Part shown: positions 16,429 through 25,599 of the stretch, piece after piece | How positions within the stretch are numbered: the first letter of the stretch is position 1 | Layout: every line of letters starts with the position of its first letter | From: Paludibacteraceae bacterium | GTDB taxonomy: Bacteria; Bacteroidota; Bacteroidia; Bacteroidales; Paludibacteraceae | DNA: 64,000 nt | Assembly: GCA_017509715.1 (NCBI GenBank) | Contig: JAFWOU010000014.1 | Coordinates: 1 to 64,000, forward strand | Reading direction: 5' to 3' | Notes under the pieces: generated by a model | Told to the model about the DNA's origin: nothing | Databases searched by the model: none | What the model saw: the letters and a program-made list of their open reading frames with translations, nothing else | Program-made: the position numbers and the translations under genes

Positions 16429-17775
16429 TTAGCGAACTTGTGTACCTTGGATGTTGAAGAGCTTGTTGTCACGGATGATGTACATAACGCCGTCAACCAT
16501 TACCTTTTGAGCCTTCTCGGTCAGAACTACGTTCTCGATACCCTCTTCGTAACCGCTCCAGCGACCCGCACTGAGGTCCAACTCGATCGACTTGCAAGGA
16601 GTGCCTTTGTAGGTGTCATCCTGCCAGAGTTGACCGAAGGTGAGTTGACCGTCTGCGATCGTGCTCCATACGTCGTCCTCAGCGTTGTAGAGCTCCAGCT
16701 CGTGATCCCACGAACCAGCGCCACGGAACTTGAAGAACATACCTTGCTTAGCATCGATCTCTGCGAAGAACCAACCATTGTCCAGTTTCTCCATTGCGGT
16801 ACCTTCCCAAGCGTCGAAACCACCGATGATCTCAACAGCCTCCGGGCAGTTCTCTGCCGGCAGGTTAACCCACAGAACTACGTGCTCCAGCGGCGAATCA
16901 TCGCAACGAGCCCAACGGAGATCCTCAGCGCGGAGGTCGTACAGGATGTTAGCATCCTCGTGAGTCAGGGTGTTGTCACCTTCCTCACCCGGGTAGCGAA
17001 CCCACTGACCTTCTACATTCTTCTGCAGGTAAGCGTCGTCAGCCCATGCCGGAGCAGTCTCGATCTCACCGGTCTCACCCATCAAACCGCTAACGATCTG
17101 GTACGGAGTACCCTCAGCAGCCTTGAAGTTGATGTAGTAAGTCGGAGCACCGTTTGCGATCGAAGCCTCAGCGTCGAGTTGCATCTGGGTGAAGGTCCAG
17201 CCGTTCATTGCACCTACGATGAAAGGAACTACATAGCCACCGCAACCATCGCTGATAACGGTGATCTTGTAGTTGTGATAAACAGCGGTACACGGATTGC
17301 TCTTCCATGCATCAACAGTGAATACGTTCGGAGCGTCAGCGCCGTAGTTGATCATGTCGATCTCACCGGCGTAAGCACCTTGTACAACCTGTACACCACC
17401 GCGGATAGCGGTAGCAGCACCGATTTGATACTCCCAGTTGAAGTTACCATCTACGTCCAGCATAATCGGTTTAGCCTGCATACCCTTCGCAGCGTCCGGC
17501 TCTGCCTCTGCCTCGAAAGAAGCTACATACCAACCGTCGTAACCCACAACAGGCTCTACGGCAACACACTCAGCAGCATTGCTTTTCCAACCATTGAACG
17601 AACCGGTAAGAACGATGTCGTTACAAGCCATGTCAGCCGGAACGAAGAAGCAAACGCAAACGTCACCCTGATTGTAGTAATCAGCAAGAACAGCGTCCGA
17701 AGGAACTACGTCTGCCGATGCAAATACGCTAACACTCATCAGCGCAGCTGCCAAAAAAGCATAAATCTTACGCAT
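16429..17775 (-). CDS. Secreted SusE-position glycan-binding-like protein with T9SS-type tail
   Basis: A 448-residue protein with signal peptide 1-20 (FASA). Its position directly after SusD is that of SusE/SusF-type surface glycan-binding proteins. Three repeats resembling CBM48/SusE-like beta-sandwiches are suggested by the phrases VLTGSFNGWK (about 57), FIVGAMNGWTF (about 185) and EIIGGFDAWEG (about 330). No enzymatic motif is seen. Instead of a lipobox it ends in KVMVDGVMYIIRDNKLFNIQ, which resembles a T9SS type A sorting domain, so surface exposure probably comes by type IX secretion. Binding function and ligand are inferred. The leader region holds an octamer array. Confidence 0.72.
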   Translation of the reverse strand: MRKIYAFLAAALMSVSVFASADVVPSDAVLADYYNQGDVCVCFFVPADMACNDIVLTGSFNGWKSNAAECVAVEPVVGYDGWYVASFEAEAEPDAAKGMQAKPIMLDVDGNFNWEYQIGAATAIRGGVQVVQGAYAGEIDMINYGADAPNVFTVDAWKSNPCTAVYHNYKITVISDGCGGYVVPFIVGAMNGWTFTQMQLDAEASIANGAPTYYINFKAAEGTPYQIVSGLMGETGEIETAPAWADDAYLQKNVEGQWVRYPGEEGDNTLTHEDANILYDLRAEDLRWARCDDSPLEHVVLWVNLPAENCPEAVEIIGGFDAWEGTAMEKLDNGWFFAEIDAKQGMFFKFRGAGSWDHELELYNAEDDVWSTIADGQLTFGQLWQDDTYKGTPCKSIELDLSAGRWSGYEEGIENVVLTEKAQKVMVDGVMYIIRDNKLFNIQGTQVR

Positions 17776-17830
17776 AATTTTAAAAATTTGGTTAATAATA
17801 AATGTTAATTAAATAATTTGGTTTTTTATG

Positions 17831-17870
17831 ATCGATAAATCGATATGTCGATAGTTCGATATTTCGATAT
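17831..17870. repeat. Octamer array (5 units) between susD and the SusE-like gene
   Basis: Units ATCGATAA, ATCGATAT, GTCGATAG, TTCGATAT, TTCGATAT, all with core TCGATA, lie in the 106-bp intergenic gap. Confidence 0.88.
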
Positions 17871-17881
17871 TTATCTTCGGA

Positions 17882-19642
17882 TTAATAATTATAACCGTCA
17901 CCACCTTGTGCAGCGAAAGTATTCTGAGCATCACCCTCTACGTCGGTCTTGAAGTTCGGGTTCGAACGTTTATCCTCGGAGGGAACGGGGAACCAGTTCA
18001 TGTACTCCGGCGTACCGGTAGTGAAGAACGGATCGGTATCACTCCAGTTCGTACGTTGATCGTTCTTACCCATACGGCCTTCCCAACCGTAACGATATTG
18101 ATCCGATTTCGGACCGAAGAAACGGTTGAAACGAATAAGGTCGATACGACGACGGCCTTCGTAGTAGAACTCGCGGCACCACTCGTCGAGCATCATCTCT
18201 TCGGTAAGCGAAGTGAAGGCGTCTGCGTGTGCACGTGCACGGATAATATTCACATCAGTCAATGCGTCATTCCAGTTACCCGACTTACGAGCCAAAGCCT
18301 CACCATGGATCAGGTAAGCCTCAGCCAGACGGAGCATCGGAATGTCGGTATCCGGCCAAGAGGGGCTCTGACGCGGCGAGAGTTTCGGCAGCGAAGCGGT
18401 GGAATATACACCGGTGAACTTACAGCCTGCCCAGCAGTCGAACATGTACTTGGTATCACCCAGATCCTGGTTTCCTTTGATAGTGAAGGTATAACCGGTC
18501 TGCAGACCATCGGAGCAGAGGATGGCACGGTCATCATGGAGTTTAGCCGGCATCTCATATTCGTTGTACACCATGTTCTTGGCTGTCTCACGCTGAATAT
18601 TCATCGGCTTGAGGAACTTATCTACCAGCGTCGGCGAAGTACGCATGGAGTGCCACTCCGACTCGATACCCCAGGCGATCATACCCTGGCAACGGTTTGC
18701 ACCGATGAGCATCATGGAGCTGGCATAACTCTGTGCATAGAGACCGTCCTGATAGATCTGGAAGATCGACTCCTTGATCACGTCGTCACGGTCGTTATCG
18801 CCCATGAAGAGCTGCTGATAAGCGGTATAAACGAAGTTGGAGTCGGTAGTGATATTATTCTCTACCAGTTGGTGAGGGCCGTTAATGACTTCATTAGACA
18901 TATCGATAGCACCTTGCAAAGCCGATTTTTCAACCCAATTGGGGTTGTATGCATTGTAAACATCGGCATTGAGGTAGATACGAGCCAAGAGCAGTTGTGC
19001 AGCCGATTTACCTACACGGTATTTGGATACGCGCGTTGCGGGCAGTTCGTTCGTCAAGTCTTTGAGTTCGTTAACGAGCCAAGCATAGATCTCGTGACGC
19101 GGCAGGAAGTGAGGATAATCGGTGGACTCTTCGGTGATAAGCGGTGCATAGAGGTACATATCCATGAGATAGAAGATATGGAATGCACGGATCCAGCGCA
19201 CCTCAGCAATACGGTTCTGATCCTCAACCGACTCACGGGATGCATACTTGAGGTAGTGGTTACAGTACTTGATATTGAGGTTGAGACGCGTATAGATGGC
19301 CCGGATCATGGTGTTGGTACCGGTCCAGTTAGTGGTATTCATCTCTTTGGACTCTGCGTCGTTCCAGATCCACCAAGCCTCGTCGGTAGTGAGCTCGTTG
19401 CAGTACCAGATGGTACGATAGAAACCGGACGTACCGGCATCAATATCCTCAACGTCAGAGTTCTCACCGGGACCGGACTGACCGATAAGTGCCATACAGG
19501 AATAGCACTTGGTGAACATACGATCCTGGTTGAAGGAGGTCGAGGAGTTCGGATCGATCGGCTCAGTATTCAGGTCTTGAACGCAGGAGGCCATGCCCAG
19601 TGCGATACAAGCCAACGCTACATAATTCAAAAATCGTTTCAT
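17882..19642 (-). CDS. SusD/RagB family nutrient-binding lipoprotein
   Basis: A 586-residue outer-membrane lipoprotein that captures glycans and forms the lid of the SusC channel. The leader ends in LGMASC (Cys20). Family features: an alpha-helical TPR-like core with RWIRAFHIFYLMDMYLYAPL near residue 150, SAAQLLLARIYLNA near 210, and the C-terminal block RLAEAYLIHGEALARKSGN and EWCREFYYEGRRRIDLIRF near 430-510. Full length for the family. It follows SusC after 40 nt. The preferred glycan cannot be told from sequence. Confidence 0.96.
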   Translation of the reverse strand: MKRFLNYVALACIALGMASCVQDLNTEPIDPNSSTSFNQDRMFTKCYSCMALIGQSGPGENSDVEDIDAGTSGFYRTIWYCNELTTDEAWWIWNDAESKEMNTTNWTGTNTMIRAIYTRLNLNIKYCNHYLKYASRESVEDQNRIAEVRWIRAFHIFYLMDMYLYAPLITEESTDYPHFLPRHEIYAWLVNELKDLTNELPATRVSKYRVGKSAAQLLLARIYLNADVYNAYNPNWVEKSALQGAIDMSNEVINGPHQLVENNITTDSNFVYTAYQQLFMGDNDRDDVIKESIFQIYQDGLYAQSYASSMMLIGANRCQGMIAWGIESEWHSMRTSPTLVDKFLKPMNIQRETAKNMVYNEYEMPAKLHDDRAILCSDGLQTGYTFTIKGNQDLGDTKYMFDCWAGCKFTGVYSTASLPKLSPRQSPSWPDTDIPMLRLAEAYLIHGEALARKSGNWNDALTDVNIIRARAHADAFTSLTEEMMLDEWCREFYYEGRRRIDLIRFNRFFGPKSDQYRYGWEGRMGKNDQRTNWSDTDPFFTTGTPEYMNWFPVPSEDKRSNPNFKTDVEGDAQNTFAAQGGDGYNY

Positions 19643-19656
19643 AGTATTTTTTAAAT

Positions 19657-19684
19657 TTCAATATTCAACTTTCAATTAACAATT
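19657..19684. repeat. Heptamer array (4 units) between susC and susD
   Basis: On the plus strand TTCAATA, TTCAACT, TTCAATT, AACAATT; it begins at the susC stop codon and fills most of the gap to susD. Confidence 0.6.
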
Positions 19685-22600
19685 AGAACTGCAGGTTAAT
19701 ACCGAGTACGGTAGTCATCGAACGCGGATAGATGGAGTTGTCGACACCACCGAGACCTACCTCAGGATCGAGTCCGGTGTAACCGGTAACTACGAACGGG
19801 TTGGAAACGGTGCAGTATGCACGGCCGGAGATCTTGCTCTTCTGGAACGAGTAGCCGAGCGTGATATTGTCGCAGCGGAGGAACGAAGCGTTCTCCAGGA
19901 AGCGGTCGGTAATACTATACTCTGCGTTGCCGATGATAGACGTACCTGCCTCGTTGTAGATCGTCATGTTGTAGCCATCTACGTAGTAGGTATTGAATAC
20001 GTCAACCGGGAGGTTCTTGTAGTAGCCGTCGCGAGCGAGGTTACCGGCAGGAACGTTCTGCAGACGCGTAGCGATCACGTTGTTGAATACGTAGTTGCCG
20101 ATATTAGCACGGAAGGACATACCGAGGTCGAAGTTGTAGAACTGGAACTTCATCTGGAAGCCCATCGTTACAGGAGCTACCGGGCTGTGCTTGAAGACCT
20201 TGTCGGTCTCATCGATGGCGCCGTCCTGGTTCTGGTCGATGATGTACCAGTACTGCGTACCATCAGCACGTGTGTTCTTGCGTGCCTCGTAGAGGTAGAA
20301 GGTGTTGGTAGCATAGCCAACAGCATACTTGGTAATAGACTTACCGCTCAGACCGTCGCCACCATAACCGCTACCGTCGATCATGGTCTCTTCGCCGTTG
20401 ATCTTGGTGATCTTGTTCTGGTTCCAGGTCACGTTGTAACCGAAGTCCCATTTGAACTTCTTGCCGTAGTCGAGGATGACTGCGTTGATAGCGAACTCAA
20501 CACCTTGGTTCTGGAGCGAACCGATGTTGGACATCACGCGCTTACGGAAGTTGGTACCCATAGCTACGTTGACGTTGTTGAGCAGGTCGGTCGTATTACG
20601 GAAGTAGTAGTCCAACGAACCCGAAATACGGTTGTTGAGGAACGAGAAGTCGATACCGGCGTTGTAGGTCGTGGTCTTCTCCCAAGTCAGGTGGGGGTTG
20701 AAGGCATTCGGACGATCGGAGATATAGAGGGTATTACCATTGGCATCCACTACTTTATCTACGATATTGGCATCGTTGTCCTCGGTAGCGAAGTTGCTAC
20801 CACCGACAGGATAGTACGAGGTATGACCGGTGGTCTGCGAGTAGGTCGGCATGTACGAGTAGTCGCCGATACCCTCCTGCTGACCGGTGATACCATAACC
20901 GAGACGGAGCTTCAGGTCATTGAGCCAGGCAACGTCTTTCATAAAGGTCTCTTTGATCTTCCAACCGAGTGCTACAGACGGGAATACGCCCCAGCGGTTG
21001 TCCTTAGAGAAGCGGCTGGATCCGTCACCACGGACGGTGGCGGTAATCATCAGCTGGTTCCATCCGATATAGTTAACACGGCCGAAGAAGGAAACGAGGT
21101 AGTTCTCGCCCTTACCGGTAGAGGTAGAAGCGTAGGCAGGTTGGCCGGCCTTGGCGGGATCGCCCATATAGGTCAGCGGGTAGTGACCTGAACCCTCGCT
21201 ATAGAAATCGTTGTAGAAGTGCTGCCACTCATAACCGGCCATGATGTCGAAGTGCTGGTGTGCTTGCTCCCAGTCATGACCATACTGTGCATAGCAGTTG
21301 AACTGGAGGTTGTATTTCATCTTCTGGGAATAGCCATACCATCCGGTATAGTGGCTTGCCGTACCGAGCATGCTATTCTCGTTGACCTGCTTACCGAAGG
21401 AGTAGTCGGCACCGAAGTTAGCGTGGAGCACGAGGTCCTCGAAGCCATGCACCTTGTAGGTAGCATCCAGGTTGCCGACAAACTGTCCGGCGTTGGAGGT
21501 ATTGGACTGGTGCTTGAGCTGTGCCAGCGGGTTGGACGACGACTTGAGGCTGTACATCCAGTTGGGGTCGTCGTACGGACCATTGACGCTGGAAGATGTT
21601 CCGAGCGGCTGGAAGAAGCCGTCCCAGTGGGCATCCAACTCGTCTTTGGTCAGATAGTAGTCAACACCATTGGTCTGACCGGCCAGGATGGCATTGCCAT
21701 AGATATTGGTCAGGTCGCCGGTAGAATAAATCGGCTGGGTAGGATCCTTGTCCAGGTAAGCGCCGGAGATACCGGGCTCATACTGGTTGTAGATATACAT
21801 ACCCTTGGCGTTCAGGTTGAACATCAAGTGGTTGTCCAGGAACGAGGGGGTCAGGTTGAGCGATGCGGTAACACGTTGCATCTGTGAACCCTTGACAGCA
21901 CCGTTGTTGAGGGTATAACCTACGGATGCACGGTAAGGCATATCCACTACCTTGTTCTTCACACCACCCATGAGGGAGATGTTGTGGTCGGTAGAGATAG
22001 CGGTACGATAGATCTGGTTGAACCAATCTATGTTGTCGTTCATCAGGTAGTAGTTCGACTGAGCGGACTGACCGGCAGCAGTAGCATAAGCGCGAAGTTG
22101 GTCGCCTGTGAAGACCTGCATATGCTTGAGCACAGTACCGAAACTGACGTTACCATCGTAGGTCACTTTCAGTTTCTGACCGGATTTACCCTTCTTGGTC
22201 GTAATGAGGATGACACCATTAGACGCGCGCGAACCATATATAGCAGTAGCAGACGCATCCTTCAGCACGGTGAAGGTCTCGATATCGTTCGGGTTAACGA
22301 GCGACAGCGGGTTGGACACACCCTGGATACCATTGTTATCCATTGCCAGACCGTCGATGACGATCAGCGGGTCGTTGGAAGCGTTCAGCGACGATCCACC
22401 ACGGATACGGATAGATGCTCCACCACCCGGGGTACCACCGTCGGTAGATACGTTCACACCGGCGATCTTACCCTGGATCATGTCCTGGGCGTTGGTCTGG
22501 AGGCTCTTGTTCATATCATCGGGCTTGATAGCCGTTACAGAACCGGTAGCGTCGTTTTTCTTCACAACACCGTAACCTACTACAACGACCTCGTCGAGCA

Positions 22601-22910
22601 TCTCGGCATCCTCGCGGAGCTGGACTTTCATCACAGGCTGTGCTGCGAGTTCCTGCTTTTTGTATCCCATATAGGAGATAGCAAGTTTGGCACCATTCTG
22701 CACCTTGAGCACGAACTGACCGTCGAAGTCGGTCACCGTACCGTTGGTAGTACCAATCTCAAAGATGGAGGCACCAATGATCGGTTCTCCATTCGAAGCA
22801 TCAATTACTTCACCTTGCACGGTCATCTGCGCAAAAGCAGCAGCCGTTCCCAGCATCATCATGAGCGCAAAGGCTAAAGTACGAAACATATTTGTGTTCA
22901 TCGTTTTCAT
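19683..22910 (-). CDS. SusC/RagA family TonB-dependent outer membrane transporter
   Basis: A 1075-residue TonB-linked importer of oligosaccharides. Signal peptide to about residue 27 (AAFAQ), then a carboxypeptidase-D-like regulatory domain (VQGEVIDASNGEPIIGASI), the TonB-box-like segment (EVVVVGYG), the plug (IRIRGGSSLNASNDPLIVIDG is the family hallmark, about 165-185; written here as IRIRGGSSLN and PLIVIDG) and a 22-strand barrel ending in an aromatic strand LGINLQF. It pairs with SusD downstream and is preceded by a lipoprotein gene (33-nt gap, heptamer array). Confidence 0.96.
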   Translation of the reverse strand: MKTMNTNMFRTLAFALMMMLGTAAAFAQMTVQGEVIDASNGEPIIGASIFEIGTTNGTVTDFDGQFVLKVQNGAKLAISYMGYKKQELAAQPVMKVQLREDAEMLDEVVVVGYGVVKKNDATGSVTAIKPDDMNKSLQTNAQDMIQGKIAGVNVSTDGGTPGGGASIRIRGGSSLNASNDPLIVIDGLAMDNNGIQGVSNPLSLVNPNDIETFTVLKDASATAIYGSRASNGVILITTKKGKSGQKLKVTYDGNVSFGTVLKHMQVFTGDQLRAYATAAGQSAQSNYYLMNDNIDWFNQIYRTAISTDHNISLMGGVKNKVVDMPYRASVGYTLNNGAVKGSQMQRVTASLNLTPSFLDNHLMFNLNAKGMYIYNQYEPGISGAYLDKDPTQPIYSTGDLTNIYGNAILAGQTNGVDYYLTKDELDAHWDGFFQPLGTSSSVNGPYDDPNWMYSLKSSSNPLAQLKHQSNTSNAGQFVGNLDATYKVHGFEDLVLHANFGADYSFGKQVNENSMLGTASHYTGWYGYSQKMKYNLQFNCYAQYGHDWEQAHQHFDIMAGYEWQHFYNDFYSEGSGHYPLTYMGDPAKAGQPAYASTSTGKGENYLVSFFGRVNYIGWNQLMITATVRGDGSSRFSKDNRWGVFPSVALGWKIKETFMKDVAWLNDLKLRLGYGITGQQEGIGDYSYMPTYSQTTGHTSYYPVGGSNFATEDNDANIVDKVVDANGNTLYISDRPNAFNPHLTWEKTTTYNAGIDFSFLNNRISGSLDYYFRNTTDLLNNVNVAMGTNFRKRVMSNIGSLQNQGVEFAINAVILDYGKKFKWDFGYNVTWNQNKITKINGEETMIDGSGYGGDGLSGKSITKYAVGYATNTFYLYEARKNTRADGTQYWYIIDQNQDGAIDETDKVFKHSPVAPVTMGFQMKFQFYNFDLGMSFRANIGNYVFNNVIATRLQNVPAGNLARDGYYKNLPVDVFNTYYVDGYNMTIYNEAGTSIIGNAEYSITDRFLENASFLRCDNITLGYSFQKSKISGRAYCTVSNPFVVTGYTGLDPEVGLGGVDNSIYPRSMTTVLGINLQF

Positions 22911-22918
22911 TGTTGCTA

Positions 22919-22946
22919 ATGATTTATGATTTTGATTTAAGTGTTA
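22919..22946. repeat. Heptamer array (4 units) between the lipoprotein gene and susC
   Basis: On the plus strand ATGATTT, ATGATTT, TGATTTA, AGTGTTA; it touches the stop codon of the lipoprotein gene and fills the gap to susC. Last units are degenerate. Confidence 0.55.
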
Positions 22947-23891
22947 AGGATTCACTACGGGCTTGAACGTCAGACCATTGAGCAGGAATTCTGCTGCATT
23001 GCCTGCGTCATCGACTTTGTACTTGGAGATATTGAGTTTCTCACCATCACCACCAGCAACGCCTTTAAGTTCAATCACGAACTTCGCATCGGAGGATACT
23101 TCGGTGAAGAACCAATTGTAGTCAAACTCACGAACCTTCTGCGTTACGATCGTCGTCTGCTTGGTGGCACGATCATACGTAGAGCGTACGCTCTTCTGAT
23201 AGAAATGACCGGTAGTAGCATTCGTAGCCGGATTGTGGGTAAACTCGATGGTGTAGTAGCACGTAGTATCGGCGCTCAGCGTATCCATCTTGCCGCTGAA
23301 GATCTTGATGGTATCCTTCTTGTAAGTCATCGGCGGGATGAAGATGGTACGGATAGAGTCGCGGAAGATACTATCCATCACGAACTCAGCACCGTAGGTA
23401 GCTTCCCACTTGGTGTTGGGCAGGGTTGCAAGGGTTTTCTCCCATTTCTCAACGCGAGCTGCGTTGTTAAGTCCCTCACCGCCGAGCACGTGTCCTGCGG
23501 GCGTGATGAGCGAGTTACCATTGTACAGGAGCTTGTAAGGCTCGCCTGTCTTCGGGGTAACGATGAGCGTGAAGGTGGTGTTCTGGTCTTGCCACTCGCC
23601 GTACTCATAGGTCAGCGTGTCCACCGTTTTTGCTTTGTAAACACCATTACCGAACGAGAGGGTACGGTAGATGAGTCGGTTGTCATTGATGCCACCGGCG
23701 AATTCGAGCTCCTCGATCGTGAGCACTTCTCCGTCGAGGGACACAAGGCTACGCGCCGATTTGTGGAGGCTCTCCTTGACCATGTCGGTGCAAACCTCTG
23801 TAACGTCGGCAGCTGTCTTGTTCTCGCACGCGGTGAAAGCCAAAGCAGCTATCGCCGTTGCGAACACAGATACAAGTAGTTTGTTTCTCAT
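22944..23891 (-). CDS. Lipoprotein of unknown function upstream of susC
   Basis: A 315-residue predicted lipoprotein (MRNKLLVSVFATAIAALAFTAC; Cys22). The mature protein is rich in beta-strand-forming Thr, Tyr and Phe and seems all-beta; no catalytic motif or named domain is recognised. It is encoded between the MFS transporter and SusC genes with short gaps (26 and 33 nt), so it belongs to the locus. A surface or periplasmic role in glycan handling is a positional inference only. Confidence 0.75.
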   Translation of the reverse strand: MRNKLLVSVFATAIAALAFTACENKTAADVTEVCTDMVKESLHKSARSLVSLDGEVLTIEELEFAGGINDNRLIYRTLSFGNGVYKAKTVDTLTYEYGEWQDQNTTFTLIVTPKTGEPYKLLYNGNSLITPAGHVLGGEGLNNAARVEKWEKTLATLPNTKWEATYGAEFVMDSIFRDSIRTIFIPPMTYKKDTIKIFSGKMDTLSADTTCYYTIEFTHNPATNATTGHFYQKSVRSTYDRATKQTTIVTQKVREFDYNWFFTEVSSDAKFVIELKGVAGGDGEKLNISKYKVDDAGNAAEFLLNGLTFKPVVNP

Positions 23892-23917
23892 AATAGATTT
23901 TGTTGTTTATGTTTGTT

Positions 23918-25294
23918 TTAGTTTTTCTTCTCTTTAATAAGGAATACGGAAGCGGCACCGAGCAACAACAGCACTCCGGCAACAACCAACATTCCTGCCT
24001 GCACGTTCGAGCAGACATACTTCAGGAGCAGTCCACCGCACAGCGCAGCCACAATCTGCGGCACACAAATCGTGCAGTTGAACAGACCGAGATAGTATCC
24101 CATGTTACCACCCTTAATGGCGTTGGTCACGATCGTAAACGGCAATGCGAGCATAGCAGCCCATGCAGCACCGATAAGCAGATAGCTTACAAACAGCCAG
24201 ATATTCGGCAGCACCTTGCCAAACAATACGAAATTGCCATGTACAAAGAATACCGAGATAAATCCGATGGCACCTACTACCAGCGAAACGGCATAAGCGC
24301 CCTTGTTGCCTGTCCAGTGCTCCAGCTTCGGCAGGAAAGCAGCCCAAAGCAACGAGCCAACGGCCTGCACACAGAAAGCTACGCCTACCCATCCACCAGC
24401 TGTCTGGAAGGCTTCATCAGCGGCATTGACACCAGCCCAATCGAAGCAGTTCACTGCAATCATACCGTTGGAATAGGTCCACATATACATGAAGGCTGCC
24501 CAGCAGAAGAACTGCACCAAACCTACGGTCCAGAAAGCAGAGGGAGCCTCAACGAGCAATTTAACAAAGCCGGGATCCTCTTTCTTTTCCTCCTCTTTAT
24601 CAGCCTTAATTCCGTGGAACTCAGCATATTCCTGCGGATTGAGCTCCTTAACGGTAGCAAAGGTATAGAGCGAGCAGAGAATCAGGATAGCCGCACCAAT
24701 ATAGAACGACCACTTCACACTGTCAGGGATCACACCCTCCGGAGCCGTATTGGCAATACCGATCCACGTGAAGAAGATCGGGAGCAGGTAGCCCACTACA
24801 GAACCAGCGTTGCATAGCGCCGATTGAATAGCATATGCCGTACCCTTCTGCTCCTCGTTGACCATATCACCCACCATCATCTTAAACGGCTGCATAGCGA
24901 TGTTAATCGAGGTATCGAGGAACATGAGACTGAACAGACCAAACCACATGGCAGCATTCAGCCCGAGAAAAGCGGCCTGGGCAAACGAGAAGTTACCGGC
25001 ATTCGGCAACAGGATCATCACAGCGACTGCAATCAGTGCTCCTACGAGCAAATACGGTTTACGACGACCCATGCGAGTCCAGGTCTTGTCACTATATTTT
25101 CCCACAAGCGGCTGCACAATCATACCCATCAACGGCGGCAGGATCCAGAAGAAACTGAGGCTGTGCGGGTCGGCACCAAGCGTAGCAAAAATACGGGAAA
25201 TGTTCGCGCTCTGCAGCGCATAGGCAATTTGGACGCCAAAGAAACCAAAACTGAGGTTAAACAACTGTCCAAAAGATAGATTGCGTTTTTCCAT
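23918..25294 (-). CDS. MFS sugar transporter (SLC45/GPH-like, maltose/sucrose type)
   Basis: A 458-residue, 12-helix inner membrane transporter. The N terminus (NLSFGQLFNLSFGFFGVQIA) and the loop DKTWTRMGRRKPY are typical of the SLC45-like sugar:proton symporters that are annotated as maltose transporters in Bacteroidetes. A cytoplasmic loop rich in Lys and Glu (about residues 228-240) splits the two halves. As the first gene of the operon it would bring the released sugar across the inner membrane. The clear promoter at 25343-25373 lies 49 nt upstream. Substrate is not certain; alpha-glucosides are the usual family cargo. Confidence 0.85.
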   Translation of the reverse strand: MEKRNLSFGQLFNLSFGFFGVQIAYALQSANISRIFATLGADPHSLSFFWILPPLMGMIVQPLVGKYSDKTWTRMGRRKPYLLVGALIAVAVMILLPNAGNFSFAQAAFLGLNAAMWFGLFSLMFLDTSINIAMQPFKMMVGDMVNEEQKGTAYAIQSALCNAGSVVGYLLPIFFTWIGIANTAPEGVIPDSVKWSFYIGAAILILCSLYTFATVKELNPQEYAEFHGIKADKEEEKKEDPGFVKLLVEAPSAFWTVGLVQFFCWAAFMYMWTYSNGMIAVNCFDWAGVNAADEAFQTAGGWVGVAFCVQAVGSLLWAAFLPKLEHWTGNKGAYAVSLVVGAIGFISVFFVHGNFVLFGKVLPNIWLFVSYLLIGAAWAAMLALPFTIVTNAIKGGNMGYYLGLFNCTICVPQIVAALCGGLLLKYVCSNVQAGMLVVAGVLLLLGAASVFLIKEKKN

Positions 25295-25342
25295 TGTATA
25301 TGATTAAGAGTTAATTATCATTAAATTCACTAAAATCGAGTG

Positions 25343-25373
25343 CAAAATTACAACTTTTTTTTCACATACGCAA
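25343..25373 (-). promoter_or_regulatory. Promoter of the SusCD-type operon
   Basis: Minus strand TTG (25373-25371), a 20-nt spacer and TAATTTTG (25350-25343), 49 nt before the MFS start codon. Confidence 0.8.
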
Positions 25374-25532
25374 GTTTTTTTGACATTTTTTTCACATTTT
25401 ATATATTTTTTGCACGCTCTGGCGCAAGGGCAAAATTAGACAAACAGCAAAAAAAGCCCACAAATTATCACACATTGGGACGGAGAATAAATGAGGTGCT
25501 GAAAAAATAATTTGAAAAAAAAGTACGAAAAA

Positions 25533-25564
25533 TTTGCACATGTCGATTTTTTTCTGTACTTTTG
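25533..25564 (+). promoter_or_regulatory. Promoter of recQ
   Basis: TTTG (25533-25536), a 20-nt spacer and TACTTTTG (25557-25564), 35 nt before the chosen ATG. Confidence 0.8.
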
Positions 25565-25599
25565 CATGTTTTTTCAAAGAAAAATACGGAACAACCTAT

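Larger units (their letters stand above)
25295..25599. other. Divergent intergenic region between the sus-type operon and recQ
   Basis: It holds the two opposing promoters. The AT-rich middle (25374-25532) shows no ORF, no clear hairpin and no second promoter with a 20-nt spacer; one TAATTTTG on the minus strand (25438-25431) lacks a well-placed -33. Confidence 0.6.

Noticed and set aside
16384-17808. 474-codon plus-strand open frame opposite the SusE-like gene
   Set aside because: Runs through the terminator and palindrome and over a gene with signal peptide and T9SS tail; shadow from codon bias.
17906-19654. 582-codon plus-strand open frame opposite susD
   Set aside because: Antisense to an unmistakable SusD.
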